A DNA stretch of 64,000 nt. Source: Sulfotelmatobacter sp049792875. Lineage in GTDB: Bacteria > Acidobacteriota > Terriglobia > Terriglobales > Acidobacteriaceae. The DNA lies in NCBI GenBank assembly GCA_049792875.1, contig JBARBI010000047.1:1-64000 (forward strand), read 5' to 3'. Shown piece by piece: positions 17,657 to 26,183 of this stretch (within the stretch, counting starts at the first letter, position 1; the number at the start of each line of letters is the position of its first letter). The position numbers were made by a program, and so were the translations under genes. The notes below the pieces were generated by a model, which was given only the letters and a program-made list of their open reading frames with translations, was not told the DNA's origin and did no database searches.

Positions 17657-18697
17657 TTACTCCGATTCATTCAAAATCTTGTCGAACAGGCGCGCGATAT
17701 AAGACACCGCGGTGATGGTGTGCTGGTAGTCCATGCGCGTCGGGCCGATCACGGCCAGAGAACCCATGACTTCGTTGCCAGCGTGCGCCGGGGCTCCGAT
17801 CAATACGAAGTTCTGCATCGAGGGCAATGCCTGGTCGAGCCCGATGACGACGCGCACCGCCTCCTGCTTCACGTCGAGATAAGCGCCCAGAAGCTGGACG
17901 ACCTTTTCTTTTTCCTCCAGCGTCTTGAGCATCTCCTGGAGGCGTTGCCGGTCCTGTTCGCCCGTAACCAGATTGGCCGCGCCTTCGACGAATACGACCT
18001 GTGCCCCTTGCTCCGCCGCCAGGGCGCCTTGCTTGTAGAGCTGCTCGATCGAGTTCATCAGGCGGTCATATTCGCCGCGCTCCTGCTCCAGACGGCGCGA
18101 GAGCTCCGCGCGCATCGATTCCATGGTCCAGCCGCGGAAATTTTCATTAATGTAGCGGGCGGCCAGGTCCAGTTCCGACTGCGACAAATCGAGGCGCAGC
18201 ACGCGATCGCGCACCAGTCCGGACCGGGTCACGAGCACGGCTAACACTTTCTGATCGCCCAAACGCGAAAAATACACATGCTCCAGCGCGTTCTTCGGAC
18301 CGCTCGTGGCCACCGTCACGCCCACGTTGCGCGAGATTAGTGAGAGCACGTGCGAGGTGCGCTCCATGAACTCCTGCACGTCGGTGATTCCGGCGAGCGA
18401 ATCGGAGATCATGGTCTCTTCCTGCGGAGCCAGGCGGGCGGTGCCGGAGATCTGCTCGACGTAATAGCGATAGGCCTCGGTGGTGGGCACGCGTCCGGCG
18501 GAGGCGTGCGGCTGCTCGAGGAAGCCGGCGTCCGACAGATCGGCCATCACGTTACGAATCGACGCCGGGCTCAGCCCTTCGCGGTTCGAGCGCGCGAGAG
18601 TCCGCGAACCGACCGGCTCACCGGTGGAGATAAACGTCTCCACGATGGCGGTCAGGATTTCGCGTTCGCGGTTCCCGATATTGGGGTCAGTCGGCAT
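17657..18697 (-). CDS. hrcA: Heat-inducible transcription repressor HrcA
   Basis: The 346-residue product has the N-terminal winged helix (REREILTAIVETFISTGEPVGSRTL), followed by ASIRNVMADLSDAGFLEQPHASAGRVPT, here split into its family blocks, then the GAF-like and inserted dimerisation domains. HrcA normally binds CIRCE (TTAGCACTC-N9-GAGTGCTAA) and is folded by GroEL. I see no CIRCE in the 240 bases upstream of this gene. Its targets therefore probably lie elsewhere, or its operator has diverged. Confidence 0.93.
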   Translation of the reverse strand: MPTDPNIGNREREILTAIVETFISTGEPVGSRTLARSNREGLSPASIRNVMADLSDAGFLEQPHASAGRVPTTEAYRYYVEQISGTARLAPQEETMISDSLAGITDVQEFMERTSHVLSLISRNVGVTVATSGPKNALEHVYFSRLGDQKVLAVLVTRSGLVRDRVLRLDLSQSELDLAARYINENFRGWTMESMRAELSRRLEQERGEYDRLMNSIEQLYKQGALAAEQGAQVVFVEGAANLVTGEQDRQRLQEMLKTLEEKEKVVQLLGAYLDVKQEAVRVVIGLDQALPSMQNFVLIGAPAHAGNEVMGSLAVIGPTRMDYQHTITAVSYIARLFDKILNESE

Positions 18698-18937
18698 GGC
18701 ACGTTGTGTCTATCTCGATCCGAGCAGCGGCGGCCGGGGGGACAAACGGCTTCCAATTCATTCTACCTAACTATTTTAGATGCAGAAGGTTGGGATTTGG
18801 ACCAAAGTTGCGCCCTGGGGCAAACGCAGTCATACACCGGGACTTCGCGATGATTATAGGACGGATGGTGCGCTGAACATCACGATTATAGACACGGGAC
18901 CACCAGAACGGAGTACTGGTATGCTTTATCTCTTCCG

Positions 18938-20074
18938 ATGAAATCCAAACCTCACATAGCAGTCCTCGGCGCTGGAGCCTTCGGCGGGTGGACGGCGCTG
19001 CATCTGCTGGAACGCGGGGCGCGGGTTACGCTGCTCGACGCCTGGGGACCGGGGAATTCGCGGGCGTCTTCGGGCGGGGAGACGCGGGTCATGCGCGGCA
19101 CTTATGGTCCTGATCAGCCTTACACCGAAATGGCTGCCCGCGCCCTCAAGCTCTGGGAGAAGTACGAGCGGCGGTGGATGCGGCAGTTTCTGCATCCTAC
19201 CGGGGTGCTGTGGATGGCTTCCGGGCTCGACGACGCGTTCGAAAGCGGTTCGGTCAAAGCCCTACGCGCGGCGAAGATCAAGTTTCAGGAACTCTCGGCG
19301 GCGCAGATGCGAAAGCGCTGGCCGCAGATTAACTTTGAAGGCCTCAAGTGGGGGATTTTCGAGCCGGAATGCGGTTATCTTGATGCGCGGGCGAGTTGCC
19401 AGGCGGTCGTGGACCAGTTCGTTGCGGCGGGAGGCAAGTACCGGCAGGCGGCGGTGCTCGCCGATGGGTTGGAGAGCATGCCTCTGCGCAGCTTGGCATT
19501 ATCAGACGGTTCCCGACTCAAGGCCGACCGCTACGTGTTTGCCTGCGGGCCCTGGCTCGGCAAGTTGTTCCCGCAAGCCGTCGGCGATCTGGTGCAGGCT
19601 ACCAAGCAGGATATTTTCTTTTTTGGCACACCTGCGGGGGACGATCGCTTCAGCGACGCGCACCTACCGGTGTGGGCCGATCATCGCGGACGATTTCGTT
19701 ATGGCATTCCGGGCAGCGACCTGCGCGGGTTCAAGATCGCCGACGATACGCGGGGGCCGGAGTTCGATCCGACGAACGGAGAGCGCGCCGTCAGTCCAGA
19801 AACGCTACGCGACATTCGCGAGTATGTCGCCTTTCGCTTCCCTGCCCTGAGGAACGCGCCGCTGCTGGAGACTCGCGTGTGCCAGTACGAGCAGACTCCC
19901 GACAGTCACTTCATCCTCGACCGGCATCCCGCGATGGAGAATGTTTGGCTTGTGGGCGGCGGCTCGGGGCACGGGTTCAAGCACGGCCCCGCGATCGGGG
20001 AGATGGTGGCGGAGTGGGTTTTGAAGGACCGCGAGCCGGATGCAATCTGGCGACTGGAGCGATTCAAACGCTAA
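18938..20074 (+). CDS. FAD-dependent amine oxidase, monomeric sarcosine oxidase/MTOX-like
   Basis: The 378-residue product is a DAO-fold flavoprotein. The N-terminal dinucleotide motif VLGAGAFGGWTALHLLERGA (about 8-27) is followed by SRASSGGETRVMRGTYG, the signature of the sarcosine oxidase/N-methyltryptophan oxidase group. A C-terminal GGGSGHGFKHGPAIGEMVA motif contains a Lys/His pair near the flavin. It likely oxidises a secondary amine or N-methyl amino acid to an imine plus H2O2; the substrate is unknown. TATGCT at 18919-18924 is a possible -10 box. It is divergent from hrcA. Confidence 0.85.
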   Translation: MKSKPHIAVLGAGAFGGWTALHLLERGARVTLLDAWGPGNSRASSGGETRVMRGTYGPDQPYTEMAARALKLWEKYERRWMRQFLHPTGVLWMASGLDDAFESGSVKALRAAKIKFQELSAAQMRKRWPQINFEGLKWGIFEPECGYLDARASCQAVVDQFVAAGGKYRQAAVLADGLESMPLRSLALSDGSRLKADRYVFACGPWLGKLFPQAVGDLVQATKQDIFFFGTPAGDDRFSDAHLPVWADHRGRFRYGIPGSDLRGFKIADDTRGPEFDPTNGERAVSPETLRDIREYVAFRFPALRNAPLLETRVCQYEQTPDSHFILDRHPAMENVWLVGGGSGHGFKHGPAIGEMVAEWVLKDREPDAIWRLERFKR

Positions 20075-20087
20075 CAACTCACAAGCG

Positions 20088-20187
20088 TTGTCATCCGGAG
20101 CAGCGGTTTTTGCCGCGAAGGATCTGTGTAACTTGGCCGGGGACTGCAAAGGTCCCTCGCGGCAAAAAACGCCGCTCAGGATGACAA
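20088..20187. repeat. Long inverted repeat (31-bp arms), TGTCATCC family
   Basis: Arms at 20088-20118 and 20157-20187 pair in 28 of 31 positions, both beginning TTGTCATCC at the outer end, with a 38-base loop. A related element with GTCATCCTGAGC ends lies at 35158-35244. It sits between the convergent flavoprotein and mrp genes, where it may double as a terminator, although no T-run follows. Confidence 0.7.
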
Positions 20188-20209
20188 GATATTGGGCGCG
20201 GTGACGGAG

Positions 20210-21067
20210 CTACTGAATCTGAATCACGCTGGCCGGGGCGTTCGCTTTAATCTCCGCTGTCCGCGCGGCTACGTTCTTCGCGAATTCGTAGATTGATTTC
20301 GCATGCGGCGAGTTCTCGCCTTCCAGCACTATCGGCGTTCCCCCGTCCCCGGACTTGCGCACTTCGGGGTCCAGTGCAATGTTGCCCAGGAATGGCACTC
20401 CAAATTGCGTCGCCATTTTTTCGGCGCCACCGCGGGAGAAAATATCCACTTCGTGCTGGCAGTGCGGGCAAGTGAAATAGCTCATGTTCTCGACCACGCC
20501 CACCACGTCGACCTTCATCTGGCGGAACATTTCAATGGCCTTGCGCGCGTCCTGCAGCGAAACGTCCGACGGGGTCGAGACCACCACTGCACCTGTCAGC
20601 GGCACAGTCTGCACCAGCGACAACGCGATGTCTCCGGTCCCCGGCGGCAGATCGACGATGAGATAGTCGAGTTGTCCCCACTCGACGAGGCCCAGAAATT
20701 GGCGCACGATCTGGTGCAGCATGGGCCCGCGCCAGATGATGGGCTTGTCGCCGGGATTGAGGAATCCAACAGAAATCACCTTCAGGCCAAAAGCCTGGAT
20801 CGGCTCAATGCGGTTCTCGCCGACCATGCGCGGCTGGTCGCTGACCCCCAGCATGAGCGGGACGTTGGGACCATAGACGTCCGCATCGAGCAGGCCGACT
20901 TTGTGCCCCATCTTGACGAGAGCGACGGCCAGGTTCACCGAAAGCGTGGTCTTGCCGACACCGCCCTTTCCCGAACCGACGGCAATGATGGCGTCGACGC
21001 CCGGCAGCGGCTGCGGGCCCTGCGGCGCCTGACCTTGTCCATGCTGATGCGGCATATGTGCGTTCAA
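20210..21067 (-). CDS. Mrp/NBP35-family P-loop ATPase (Fe-S cluster carrier)
   Basis: The 285-residue product binds and delivers Fe-S clusters to apoproteins. The deviant Walker A motif GSGKGGVGKTT lies near residue 32, the LLDADVYGPNVP switch near 58, and the cluster CxxC pair is in YFTCPHCQHE near 205. The N-terminal DUF59 domain found in many Mrp proteins is missing; only a short His/Gln/Pro/Gly-rich leader precedes the P-loop. Length matches the shorter ApbC class. It is a single gene on the minus strand. Confidence 0.88.
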   Translation of the reverse strand: MNAHMPHQHGQGQAPQGPQPLPGVDAIIAVGSGKGGVGKTTLSVNLAVALVKMGHKVGLLDADVYGPNVPLMLGVSDQPRMVGENRIEPIQAFGLKVISVGFLNPGDKPIIWRGPMLHQIVRQFLGLVEWGQLDYLIVDLPPGTGDIALSLVQTVPLTGAVVVSTPSDVSLQDARKAIEMFRQMKVDVVGVVENMSYFTCPHCQHEVDIFSRGGAEKMATQFGVPFLGNIALDPEVRKSGDGGTPIVLEGENSPHAKSIYEFAKNVAARTAEIKANAPASVIQIQ

Positions 21068-21262
21068 AGGATCACACTCCAGATAGGAATTGCGAAGATG
21101 ACGATGAGGCAGAACCCTCTTTGATTATACAAGCGGATCGCCGTCGGCAGGCTGGTGCGGGCCGAATTATGGCCCGACATCAAGCGGGGGAGTAGCGACA
21201 TTGCCCGCGCGCGGCGGCGTTCTGTATAGTCCTGAAATATCTTGCGCCTATGGAGGTAATTC

Positions 21263-22177
21263 ATGAAGCGTGCTCTAAGCCTGGCGGTGATCGCCATGTG
21301 CTCTCTCTCCAGGGGATTCTCTGGCAGGGCTTACGCGGATCCACCAGCTCAGAACATCGTGTCGCGCACTGCGGAGATCAATGGCGTCAAGTTGCATTAC
21401 ATGACTGCCGGCCACGGCGGGGCGCTCATACTGTTGCACGGTTATGCGGAAACCTCGCGGATGTGGAAGCCGATTATTCCCGCTCTGGCGGAGCGCTTCA
21501 CTGTGATCGCACCCGACCTGCCCGGCATTGGGGATTCCGACATTCCCGCCGACGGTTTGGACATGAAGAGTGCCGCCATCCGAATTCATGACCTGGCGAA
21601 GTCGCTCGGCGTGCAGCAAGCTGAGGTGGTGGGACACGACATCGGCCTCATGGTTGCCTACGCCTATGCCGCGCAGTTCCCCGCCGAAGTGACCAAACTG
21701 GTTCTTATGGACGCTTTCCTTCCCGGCGTGGCCGGTTGGGAAGCGGTTTACAACAATCCCGGCATCTGGCACTTCCGCTTCAACGGGCCAACCCCGGAAA
21801 CCCTAGTGCAAGGTCGCGAGCGTACCTATTTCGACTATTTCTGGAACGACTTTGCTGCCGATAAGAACCATTCCATTCCGGAAGCGGATCGTAAAGCCTA
21901 CGTCGCAGCCTACTCCCGGCCTGGACGCATGCACGCAGGTTGGGCCTACTTCGTTTCCTTCCAGCAAGCCGCTAAGGATTTCGCTCAGCTCTCCCGGACC
22001 AAGTTGACCATGCCCTTACTCACGATCGGTGGCGACAAGTCGTTGGGGGAAGCCTTGGGACAACAAGCCAAGCTGGTTGCGAGCGATGCGACCGTCGTCG
22101 TGTTGAAGGACACCGGGCACTGGGTGCTCGAGGAGCGACCGAAGGAAACCACCGAAGCATTGCAGAAGTTTCTGTAA
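21263..22177 (+). CDS. Exported alpha/beta hydrolase, epoxide hydrolase/haloacetate dehalogenase-like
   Basis: The 304-residue product has a signal peptide (about 1-25) and an alpha/beta-hydrolase fold. The nucleophile elbow GHDIG (near 120) has Asp instead of Ser, as in epoxide hydrolases and haloalkane/haloacetate dehalogenases. LLHGYAETSRMW supplies the oxyanion motif and the catalytic His is in DTGHWVLEE near 287. WGYAY-type lid residues follow GHD. GGAGG upstream of the ATG supports the start. The natural substrate is unknown; an exported location suggests detoxification or scavenging. Confidence 0.85.
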   Translation: MKRALSLAVIAMCSLSRGFSGRAYADPPAQNIVSRTAEINGVKLHYMTAGHGGALILLHGYAETSRMWKPIIPALAERFTVIAPDLPGIGDSDIPADGLDMKSAAIRIHDLAKSLGVQQAEVVGHDIGLMVAYAYAAQFPAEVTKLVLMDAFLPGVAGWEAVYNNPGIWHFRFNGPTPETLVQGRERTYFDYFWNDFAADKNHSIPEADRKAYVAAYSRPGRMHAGWAYFVSFQQAAKDFAQLSRTKLTMPLLTIGGDKSLGEALGQQAKLVASDATVVVLKDTGHWVLEERPKETTEALQKFL

Positions 22178-22702
22178 CTTCGCGCAACGCCAACTTCGAA
22201 TCGTGCCCGGGGGCTGGCGCAGGCTAAATCCACGCGGGTGCCCTGTCCAAGCTCTGCAGGGGCGGGGTTTTTCAGGCACCCCTCCTCTGTAGTGTTCCCT
22301 CCCCCCTTTTCCACAGCCCAAAATTCACTTCTTGTGACCAACAACCTTTACCGAGAAAAAGGCAGGGAGCAGAATTGGAAATATGCGCGCACGCACTTTC
22401 CTCGAGTTCGCCCCGACCCTCGGATCCGGCGACTTAGAATCCAGAGCTAACTCCTTATCCCGCAATATTTTGCATGCAAGTTATTGCGGCTCAATATTTT
22501 GCGCGGATCCACCCATTCCGGGCTTCGTAAGCCAAGGAAAAGAAGCATTTTACTGGAAAGGCAGAAAAAAATAAGAATCTCCGTTGGCTGGGCCCGGGGT
22601 TGGCTTCGCAATGATGGACGTCGATCTGGTCTCGATTCCAAGAATTCGAGAGGCACGAGTCTAAGCATTATTTGATGCTATAATTCGTGCATCGGAGCTT
22701 TT
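22178..22702. other. Intergenic region before vapBC
   Basis: These 525 bases contain an imperfect inverted repeat with GGGTGCC and GGCACCC ends (about 22228-22283) and an AT-rich stretch with repeated CAATATTTTGC (22472-22500). The vapBC promoter and operator lie at the right end. Frames of 60-70 codons here lack ribosome-binding sites and plausible composition, so no gene is called. Confidence 0.55.
22674..22693 (+). promoter_or_regulatory. vapBC extended -10 promoter within an inverted-repeat operator
   Basis: TGCTATAAT (22676-22684) is an extended -10 element with a perfect TATAAT. It is bracketed by the inverted repeat GATGC (22674-22678) and GCATC (22689-22693). GGAG follows at 22694-22697, before the VapB ATG. 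The layout fits autorepression by the VapBC complex, as in most type II systems. Confidence 0.6.
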
Positions 22703-22900
22703 ATGAGAACCACGGTTGCGCTGGATGACGATCTCGTACGCACCGCCCAGGAGTTTACCGGTGTGGCGGAGAAAACGGCCTTGCTTCGTGAAGCTCTCAA
22801 AGCCCTCATCGAGCGCGAGAGCGCCCGCAGACTGGCTTCCCTGGGAGGCACCATGCCTCGGTTGAAGAAGATCCCGCGACGGCGCGCGGGCAACGATTGA
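22703..22900 (+). CDS. vapB: VapB-type antitoxin
   Basis: The 65-residue product begins MRTTVALDDDLVRTAQEFTG, a ribbon-helix-helix start typical of VapB (MRTTLxIDDxL). The basic C-terminus (RLKKIPRRRAGND) would wrap the toxin. The short helix EKTALLREALKALIERESARR is the RHH dimer core. GGAG six bases before the ATG gives the start. Its last codons overlap the toxin start by four bases, indicating coupled translation. Confidence 0.88.
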   Translation: MRTTVALDDDLVRTAQEFTGVAEKTALLREALKALIERESARRLASLGGTMPRLKKIPRRRAGND

Positions 22901-23265
22901 TTCTCGCGGACACGTCGGTCTGGATTGATCATCTGCGCTCGGGGAGCAAGGATCTGCGCAGGCATCTCGACCAAGGACAGATTGTCATCCATCCGTTCAT
23001 CATCGCGGAACTCGCGTTGGGGTCGCTCAAGGACCGCACCCAGACTCTTGCGCTGCTGGACCTCTTGCCGAAGATTCGGGTGGCACGGATGGGCGAGTTG
23101 CGGCTCATGGTTGAAGCTCGCCGATTGTACAACCTGGGCATCGGTCTAACCGACGCTTACTTGATTGCTTCTGTCCTTATCGACGCGCCCACGCTTCTGT
23201 GGACAAGGGACAAGCGGCTCCGCAAGGTCGCGCAGAGTCTTGGCATTCATGCGAGTTTGCCTTGA
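22897..23265 (+). CDS. vapC: VapC-type PIN-domain ribonuclease toxin
   Basis: The 122-residue product starts at TTG overlapping the vapB TGA. PIN-domain acidic residues are visible: D4 in LADTSVWID, E47-type in IIAELALGSL (near 43), D near 88 in GIGLTDAYLIA and D near 106 in LLWTRDKRL. VapC proteins cleave specific RNAs such as initiator tRNA or 23S rRNA; the target here is unknown. All catalytic carboxylates appear present, so the toxin is probably active. Confidence 0.88.
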   Translation: MILADTSVWIDHLRSGSKDLRRHLDQGQIVIHPFIIAELALGSLKDRTQTLALLDLLPKIRVARMGELRLMVEARRLYNLGIGLTDAYLIASVLIDAPTLLWTRDKRLRKVAQSLGIHASLP

Positions 23266-23292
23266 CAAACAGACCGTTCCCCATAGCGCTCT

Positions 23293-23433
23293 GAAAGGGC
23301 GCGGCTCTAAGCCGCGCCGTGAGTCGGGTGGAATGAAAGACGGCTTTAGCCGCTGAGGGAATAGGACCCTCAGGGCCTAAAGGCCTAACCTCAACTTGGT
23401 TCCTGTCGGCGCGGCTTGAAGCCGCGCCCTTTC
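23293..23433. mobile_element. 141-bp MITE-like element with perfect 14-bp terminal inverted repeats
   Basis: GAAAGGGCGCGGCT (23293-23306) and AGCCGCGCCCTTTC (23420-23433) are perfect inverted ends. Each arm itself forms a local hairpin (GGCGCGGCT...AGCCGCGCC). The centre has ACGGCTTTAGCCGCTGAGGG and CCCTCAGGGCC, related to the family at 15629. There is no coding capacity. It lies between vapC and cydB stops. Confidence 0.65.
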
Positions 23434-23478
23434 AAAACCTAAGCAAGACCAGCGCTTCGCATCGCCGGGTTAACAGCT

Positions 23479-24546
23479 TTAGTACCCTTCCCCCTCGATC
23501 CGCACCTTACCTTTGAACATACGGAACAACAGGGTGAAGTATCCGAGGGCAAGAATGAAACCGAGAATCCACCAGGTGAGGCCGACGGTCAGGCCGTGCT
23601 GGCCGGCAGCGGTGTTGTAGACAGTCAGGTTGAGCGCGGGGTCGGTGCTCGACGGAAGCACCACGGGATAAAGAGCGAACGCCGCGCCTACGAGCATGCC
23701 CACGATGTAAAGCGCCGAAGCAACGAAGGCAAGCTTCTCCTTGGCCGCGTCTTGGCCCTTGCGGATGGCGTAAATCATGACCCCGAGACTACCGAGCACC
23801 AGCGCGGGAATCAGGAATCCGATGGCATGCTGTTTGTAGTTATCGAGCACCGTGGGACGGATGTAGATGGTCGCGATCAATCCCACGATGGTCAGGACCA
23901 GTTGCACCGGCCACGCCCAAAGCGCCACGGCTCGAGCACGGCGGTTCAAATCGCCTTCCGTTTTCACCGCAATGTATAAGGAGCCATGCGCAGTCAGTGT
24001 GACCAGCGCGATCACGCCGGTGAGAACGGTGTACCAGTCGAGGATGCCGTTGTTGGTTCCTGCAGTGCCCTGGTTCACCCGGAAGTTAGTCCAGAGCGGT
24101 TCGAAGAAGTAGCCATCGGCTCCAAGAGGAACGCCGCGCACGACATTTCCCAAGGCCGCGCCGAAGAAGATGGTAAGCAGCAGGCTGGAGACGCAGAAGA
24201 CGACATCAAAGAAACCGCGCCAGACATGGTTCTCCATGTGCGCCCGCAGTTCAATGCCGATGCCGCGCAGCATCAGCAGCCAGAGCACGATCATCAGCGG
24301 CAGATAGAAGCCGCTGAAGCTGGAGGCGTAGAGCAGCGGGAAAGCAAAGTAGAGAGTGCCTCCGGCGGCGAGCAGCCAGACTTCGTTGCCGTCCCACACC
24401 GGGCCGATGGCGCGCATGATGCTGCGGCGCTCTTCGGGCGTGCGGGCGGCTCCGAGGTAGATCACACCGGCGCCCAGATCGAAGCCGTCGAGCACCACGT
24501 ACGCTGCCACCATCACTGCGACGATCATGAACCAAAGCGTTGCCAT
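23479..24546 (-). CDS. cydB: Cytochrome bd ubiquinol oxidase subunit II
   Basis: The 355-residue product has about eight to nine transmembrane helices and matches CydB throughout, for example LDGFDLGAGVIYL near 20, RAIGPVWDGNEVWLLAAGG (45-64) and FPLLYASSFSGFYLP. With CydA it forms the high-affinity quinol oxidase that reduces O2 to water without pumping protons. The start is the ATG at 24546. It lies 220 bases downstream of cydA, with a repeat-filled gap unusual inside a two-gene operon. Confidence 0.94.
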   Translation of the reverse strand: MATLWFMIVAVMVAAYVVLDGFDLGAGVIYLGAARTPEERRSIMRAIGPVWDGNEVWLLAAGGTLYFAFPLLYASSFSGFYLPLMIVLWLLMLRGIGIELRAHMENHVWRGFFDVVFCVSSLLLTIFFGAALGNVVRGVPLGADGYFFEPLWTNFRVNQGTAGTNNGILDWYTVLTGVIALVTLTAHGSLYIAVKTEGDLNRRARAVALWAWPVQLVLTIVGLIATIYIRPTVLDNYKQHAIGFLIPALVLGSLGVMIYAIRKGQDAAKEKLAFVASALYIVGMLVGAAFALYPVVLPSSTDPALNLTVYNTAAGQHGLTVGLTWWILGFILALGYFTLLFRMFKGKVRIEGEGY

Positions 24547-24563
24547 CGTAATCCTCGAATGCC

Positions 24564-24660
24564 CTCAGGGGCTAAAGCCCTTTAGTCTTGCCGTGCTCTG
24601 GCGGCACGGCTGAAGCCGCGCCCTTCTCGTTCTAGCCATACTCGGCACGCCTACGCCGTG
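24564..24660. repeat. Interspersed palindromes within the cydA-cydB gap
   Basis: CTCAGGGGCTAAAGCCCT (24564-24581) is the exact inverse of the 18-mer at 15629-15646 and 61672-61689. GGCACGGCTGAAGCCGCGCC (from 24603) matches the block at 37317 with one change. A further GGCACGCC...GGCGTGCC-like stretch lies near 24644. On the cyd transcript these would fold into hairpins between the two cistrons. Confidence 0.65.
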
Positions 24661-24766
24661 CCCTTGCATTTCGCGCCGGCATCTTGTCGGCTGTCGCGAG
24701 TGCGCCTCGCCTTCGCATGTGGGGGCGGGACGTCCTCACGACAGCTGCCGGGACGGCGGCGGTGCT

Positions 24767-26116
24767 TTAGTGTGCCGCTTCTGGCTCGGCTTCAGGGCCT
24801 TGTTCAATCTCTCGGCGGACTAGAAACAGGAACAAAATCCCCAGCACGGTGTACATGCCCATAAAACCCAGCAGGGTAAACATGCCGTTGCCAGCTGAAA
24901 CCGTCTTCGAATAGCCGTCCACCGTGCGCATCAGGCCATAGACCAGCCAGGGCTGGCGTCCGATCTCTGCAGTGATCCACCCGGCTGTATTCGCGATGTA
25001 GGGGAACGGCAAGGCCAGCAGCAGAATCCACAGCATCCAATGGCTCGAGAACAATTTGCCGCGCCACAAAAGAAGCGCCGCGACCACAGCAATCGCGATG
25101 AACAGCGTGCCCAGTCCCACCATGATGTGGTAGCTGAAGTAGAGCAGAGCGATGTTGGATGGCCACTGATCTTCTGGGAAAGCATTCAGGCCCTGCACCT
25201 CCGCCTTCCACGCGCGGTAGGTGAGAAAACTGAGCGCGTTGGGAATCACCAGCGGGTTGTCGATCTTGTGTTCATCCACGTTGGGCTGGCCTACCAGCAC
25301 GAGTGGAGCTCCGGGCTGGCTGGCAAACAAGGCTTCCATGGCGGCCAGCGTCACCGGTTGGTTCTCGGCGATCAAGCGACCCTGGCCATCTCCGGTCGGA
25401 AACAGCTGCGCTGCGCTGAAAATAAGGCCCGCTACAACTCCAACGCGTACAAAGATGCGTCCGTGCGCTTCAAACTTGCCCCACAGCAGATAGAACGCGC
25501 CCACCGACGCCATGACGAACGCGCCCGTGATCACGGCCCCGCTCATGTTGTGGGCATACTGCCACCATGCCCAGGGATTCAGGACCAGCGCCCAGAAGCT
25601 GCTGAGTTGCACCGATCCGTCGGCGGCTTTAGCGTAGCCGACGGGATGCTGCATCCAGGCATCGGTCGCGATGATGAAAAATCCTGATAGCCATGAGCCC
25701 AGAAACACCGCGACCGCTGACCACCAGTGAGCCCGCGGACTGAGCCGCTTCTCACCGTACAGGAACAGGCCCAGGAACGCCGACTCCAGGAAGAAGGCGA
25801 ACATGCCTTCCATAGCCAGCGTCTGGCCGATCACGCCTCCGGCAAAGCGCGAGAAGTGTGACCAATTCGTGCCGAACTGAAATTCCATGGGAATTCCGGT
25901 CACCACACCGAGCACGAAGTTAATGCCGAAAATCCGCGCCCAGAAGCGTGCGGCCTGGTGGTAGGTCTCATCGTTGCGGCGAAGGGCCAGCGTCTTGAGC
26001 ACGACGATGAGCGGCGCCAGCCCCATGGTGAGTTGCGGGAAGAGATAGTGGAAAGTAACGGTAAATGCGAAGTGAAGGCGATGCACTAAGAGGGCGGAAT
26101 CCATGAAAAACCTCAA
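24767..26116 (-). CDS. cydA: Cytochrome bd ubiquinol oxidase subunit I
   Basis: The 449-residue product is the haem-bearing subunit. The N-terminal LHFAFTVTFHYLFPQLTMGLAP contains the high-spin haem b ligand region (H15 or H23). GYAKAADGSVQ/ALVLNPWAWWQYAHNMSGA includes the second conserved His (near 180), and the quinol-loop GQP and late Met/Glu segments follow. It is about 70 residues shorter than E. coli CydA, indicating the short Q-loop class. GAGG six bases before the ATG supports the start. A TGTGA-N6-TCACA palindrome lies 38 bases upstream. Confidence 0.93.
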   Translation of the reverse strand: MRFFMDSALLVHRLHFAFTVTFHYLFPQLTMGLAPLIVVLKTLALRRNDETYHQAARFWARIFGINFVLGVVTGIPMEFQFGTNWSHFSRFAGGVIGQTLAMEGMFAFFLESAFLGLFLYGEKRLSPRAHWWSAVAVFLGSWLSGFFIIATDAWMQHPVGYAKAADGSVQLSSFWALVLNPWAWWQYAHNMSGAVITGAFVMASVGAFYLLWGKFEAHGRIFVRVGVVAGLIFSAAQLFPTGDGQGRLIAENQPVTLAAMEALFASQPGAPLVLVGQPNVDEHKIDNPLVIPNALSFLTYRAWKAEVQGLNAFPEDQWPSNIALLYFSYHIMVGLGTLFIAIAVVAALLLWRGKLFSSHWMLWILLLALPFPYIANTAGWITAEIGRQPWLVYGLMRTVDGYSKTVSAGNGMFTLLGFMGMYTVLGILFLFLVRREIEQGPEAEPEAAH

Positions 26117-26153
26117 CGCTCCATCAGCCTAAACGTTTTCCCAAAAATCGTTA

Positions 26154-26169
26154 TGTGACGCGAATCACA
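26154..26169. promoter_or_regulatory. TGTGACGCGAATCACA operator upstream of cydA
   Basis: A perfect TGTGA-N6-TCACA palindrome 38-53 bases before the cydA start codon. The core matches the CRP-type consensus and also the inner bases of the Rex (NADH-sensing) operator TTGTGAA-N4-TTCACAA, a common regulator of cydAB. The right half extends to TCACAA, favouring neither decisively. It is an obvious candidate for oxygen or redox control of the oxidase. Confidence 0.6.
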
Positions 26170-26183
26170 ATCCGCTGTGAAAA

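Noticed and set aside
18698..18937. CIRCE operator upstream of hrcA
   Set aside because: No TTAGCACTC-N9-GAGTGCTAA or near match can be found in the upstream 240 bases.
22238..22450. 70-codon plus-strand ORF before vapB
   Set aside because: Its composition is Pro/Ser/Arg-rich, it has no ribosome-binding site and it spans an inverted repeat.
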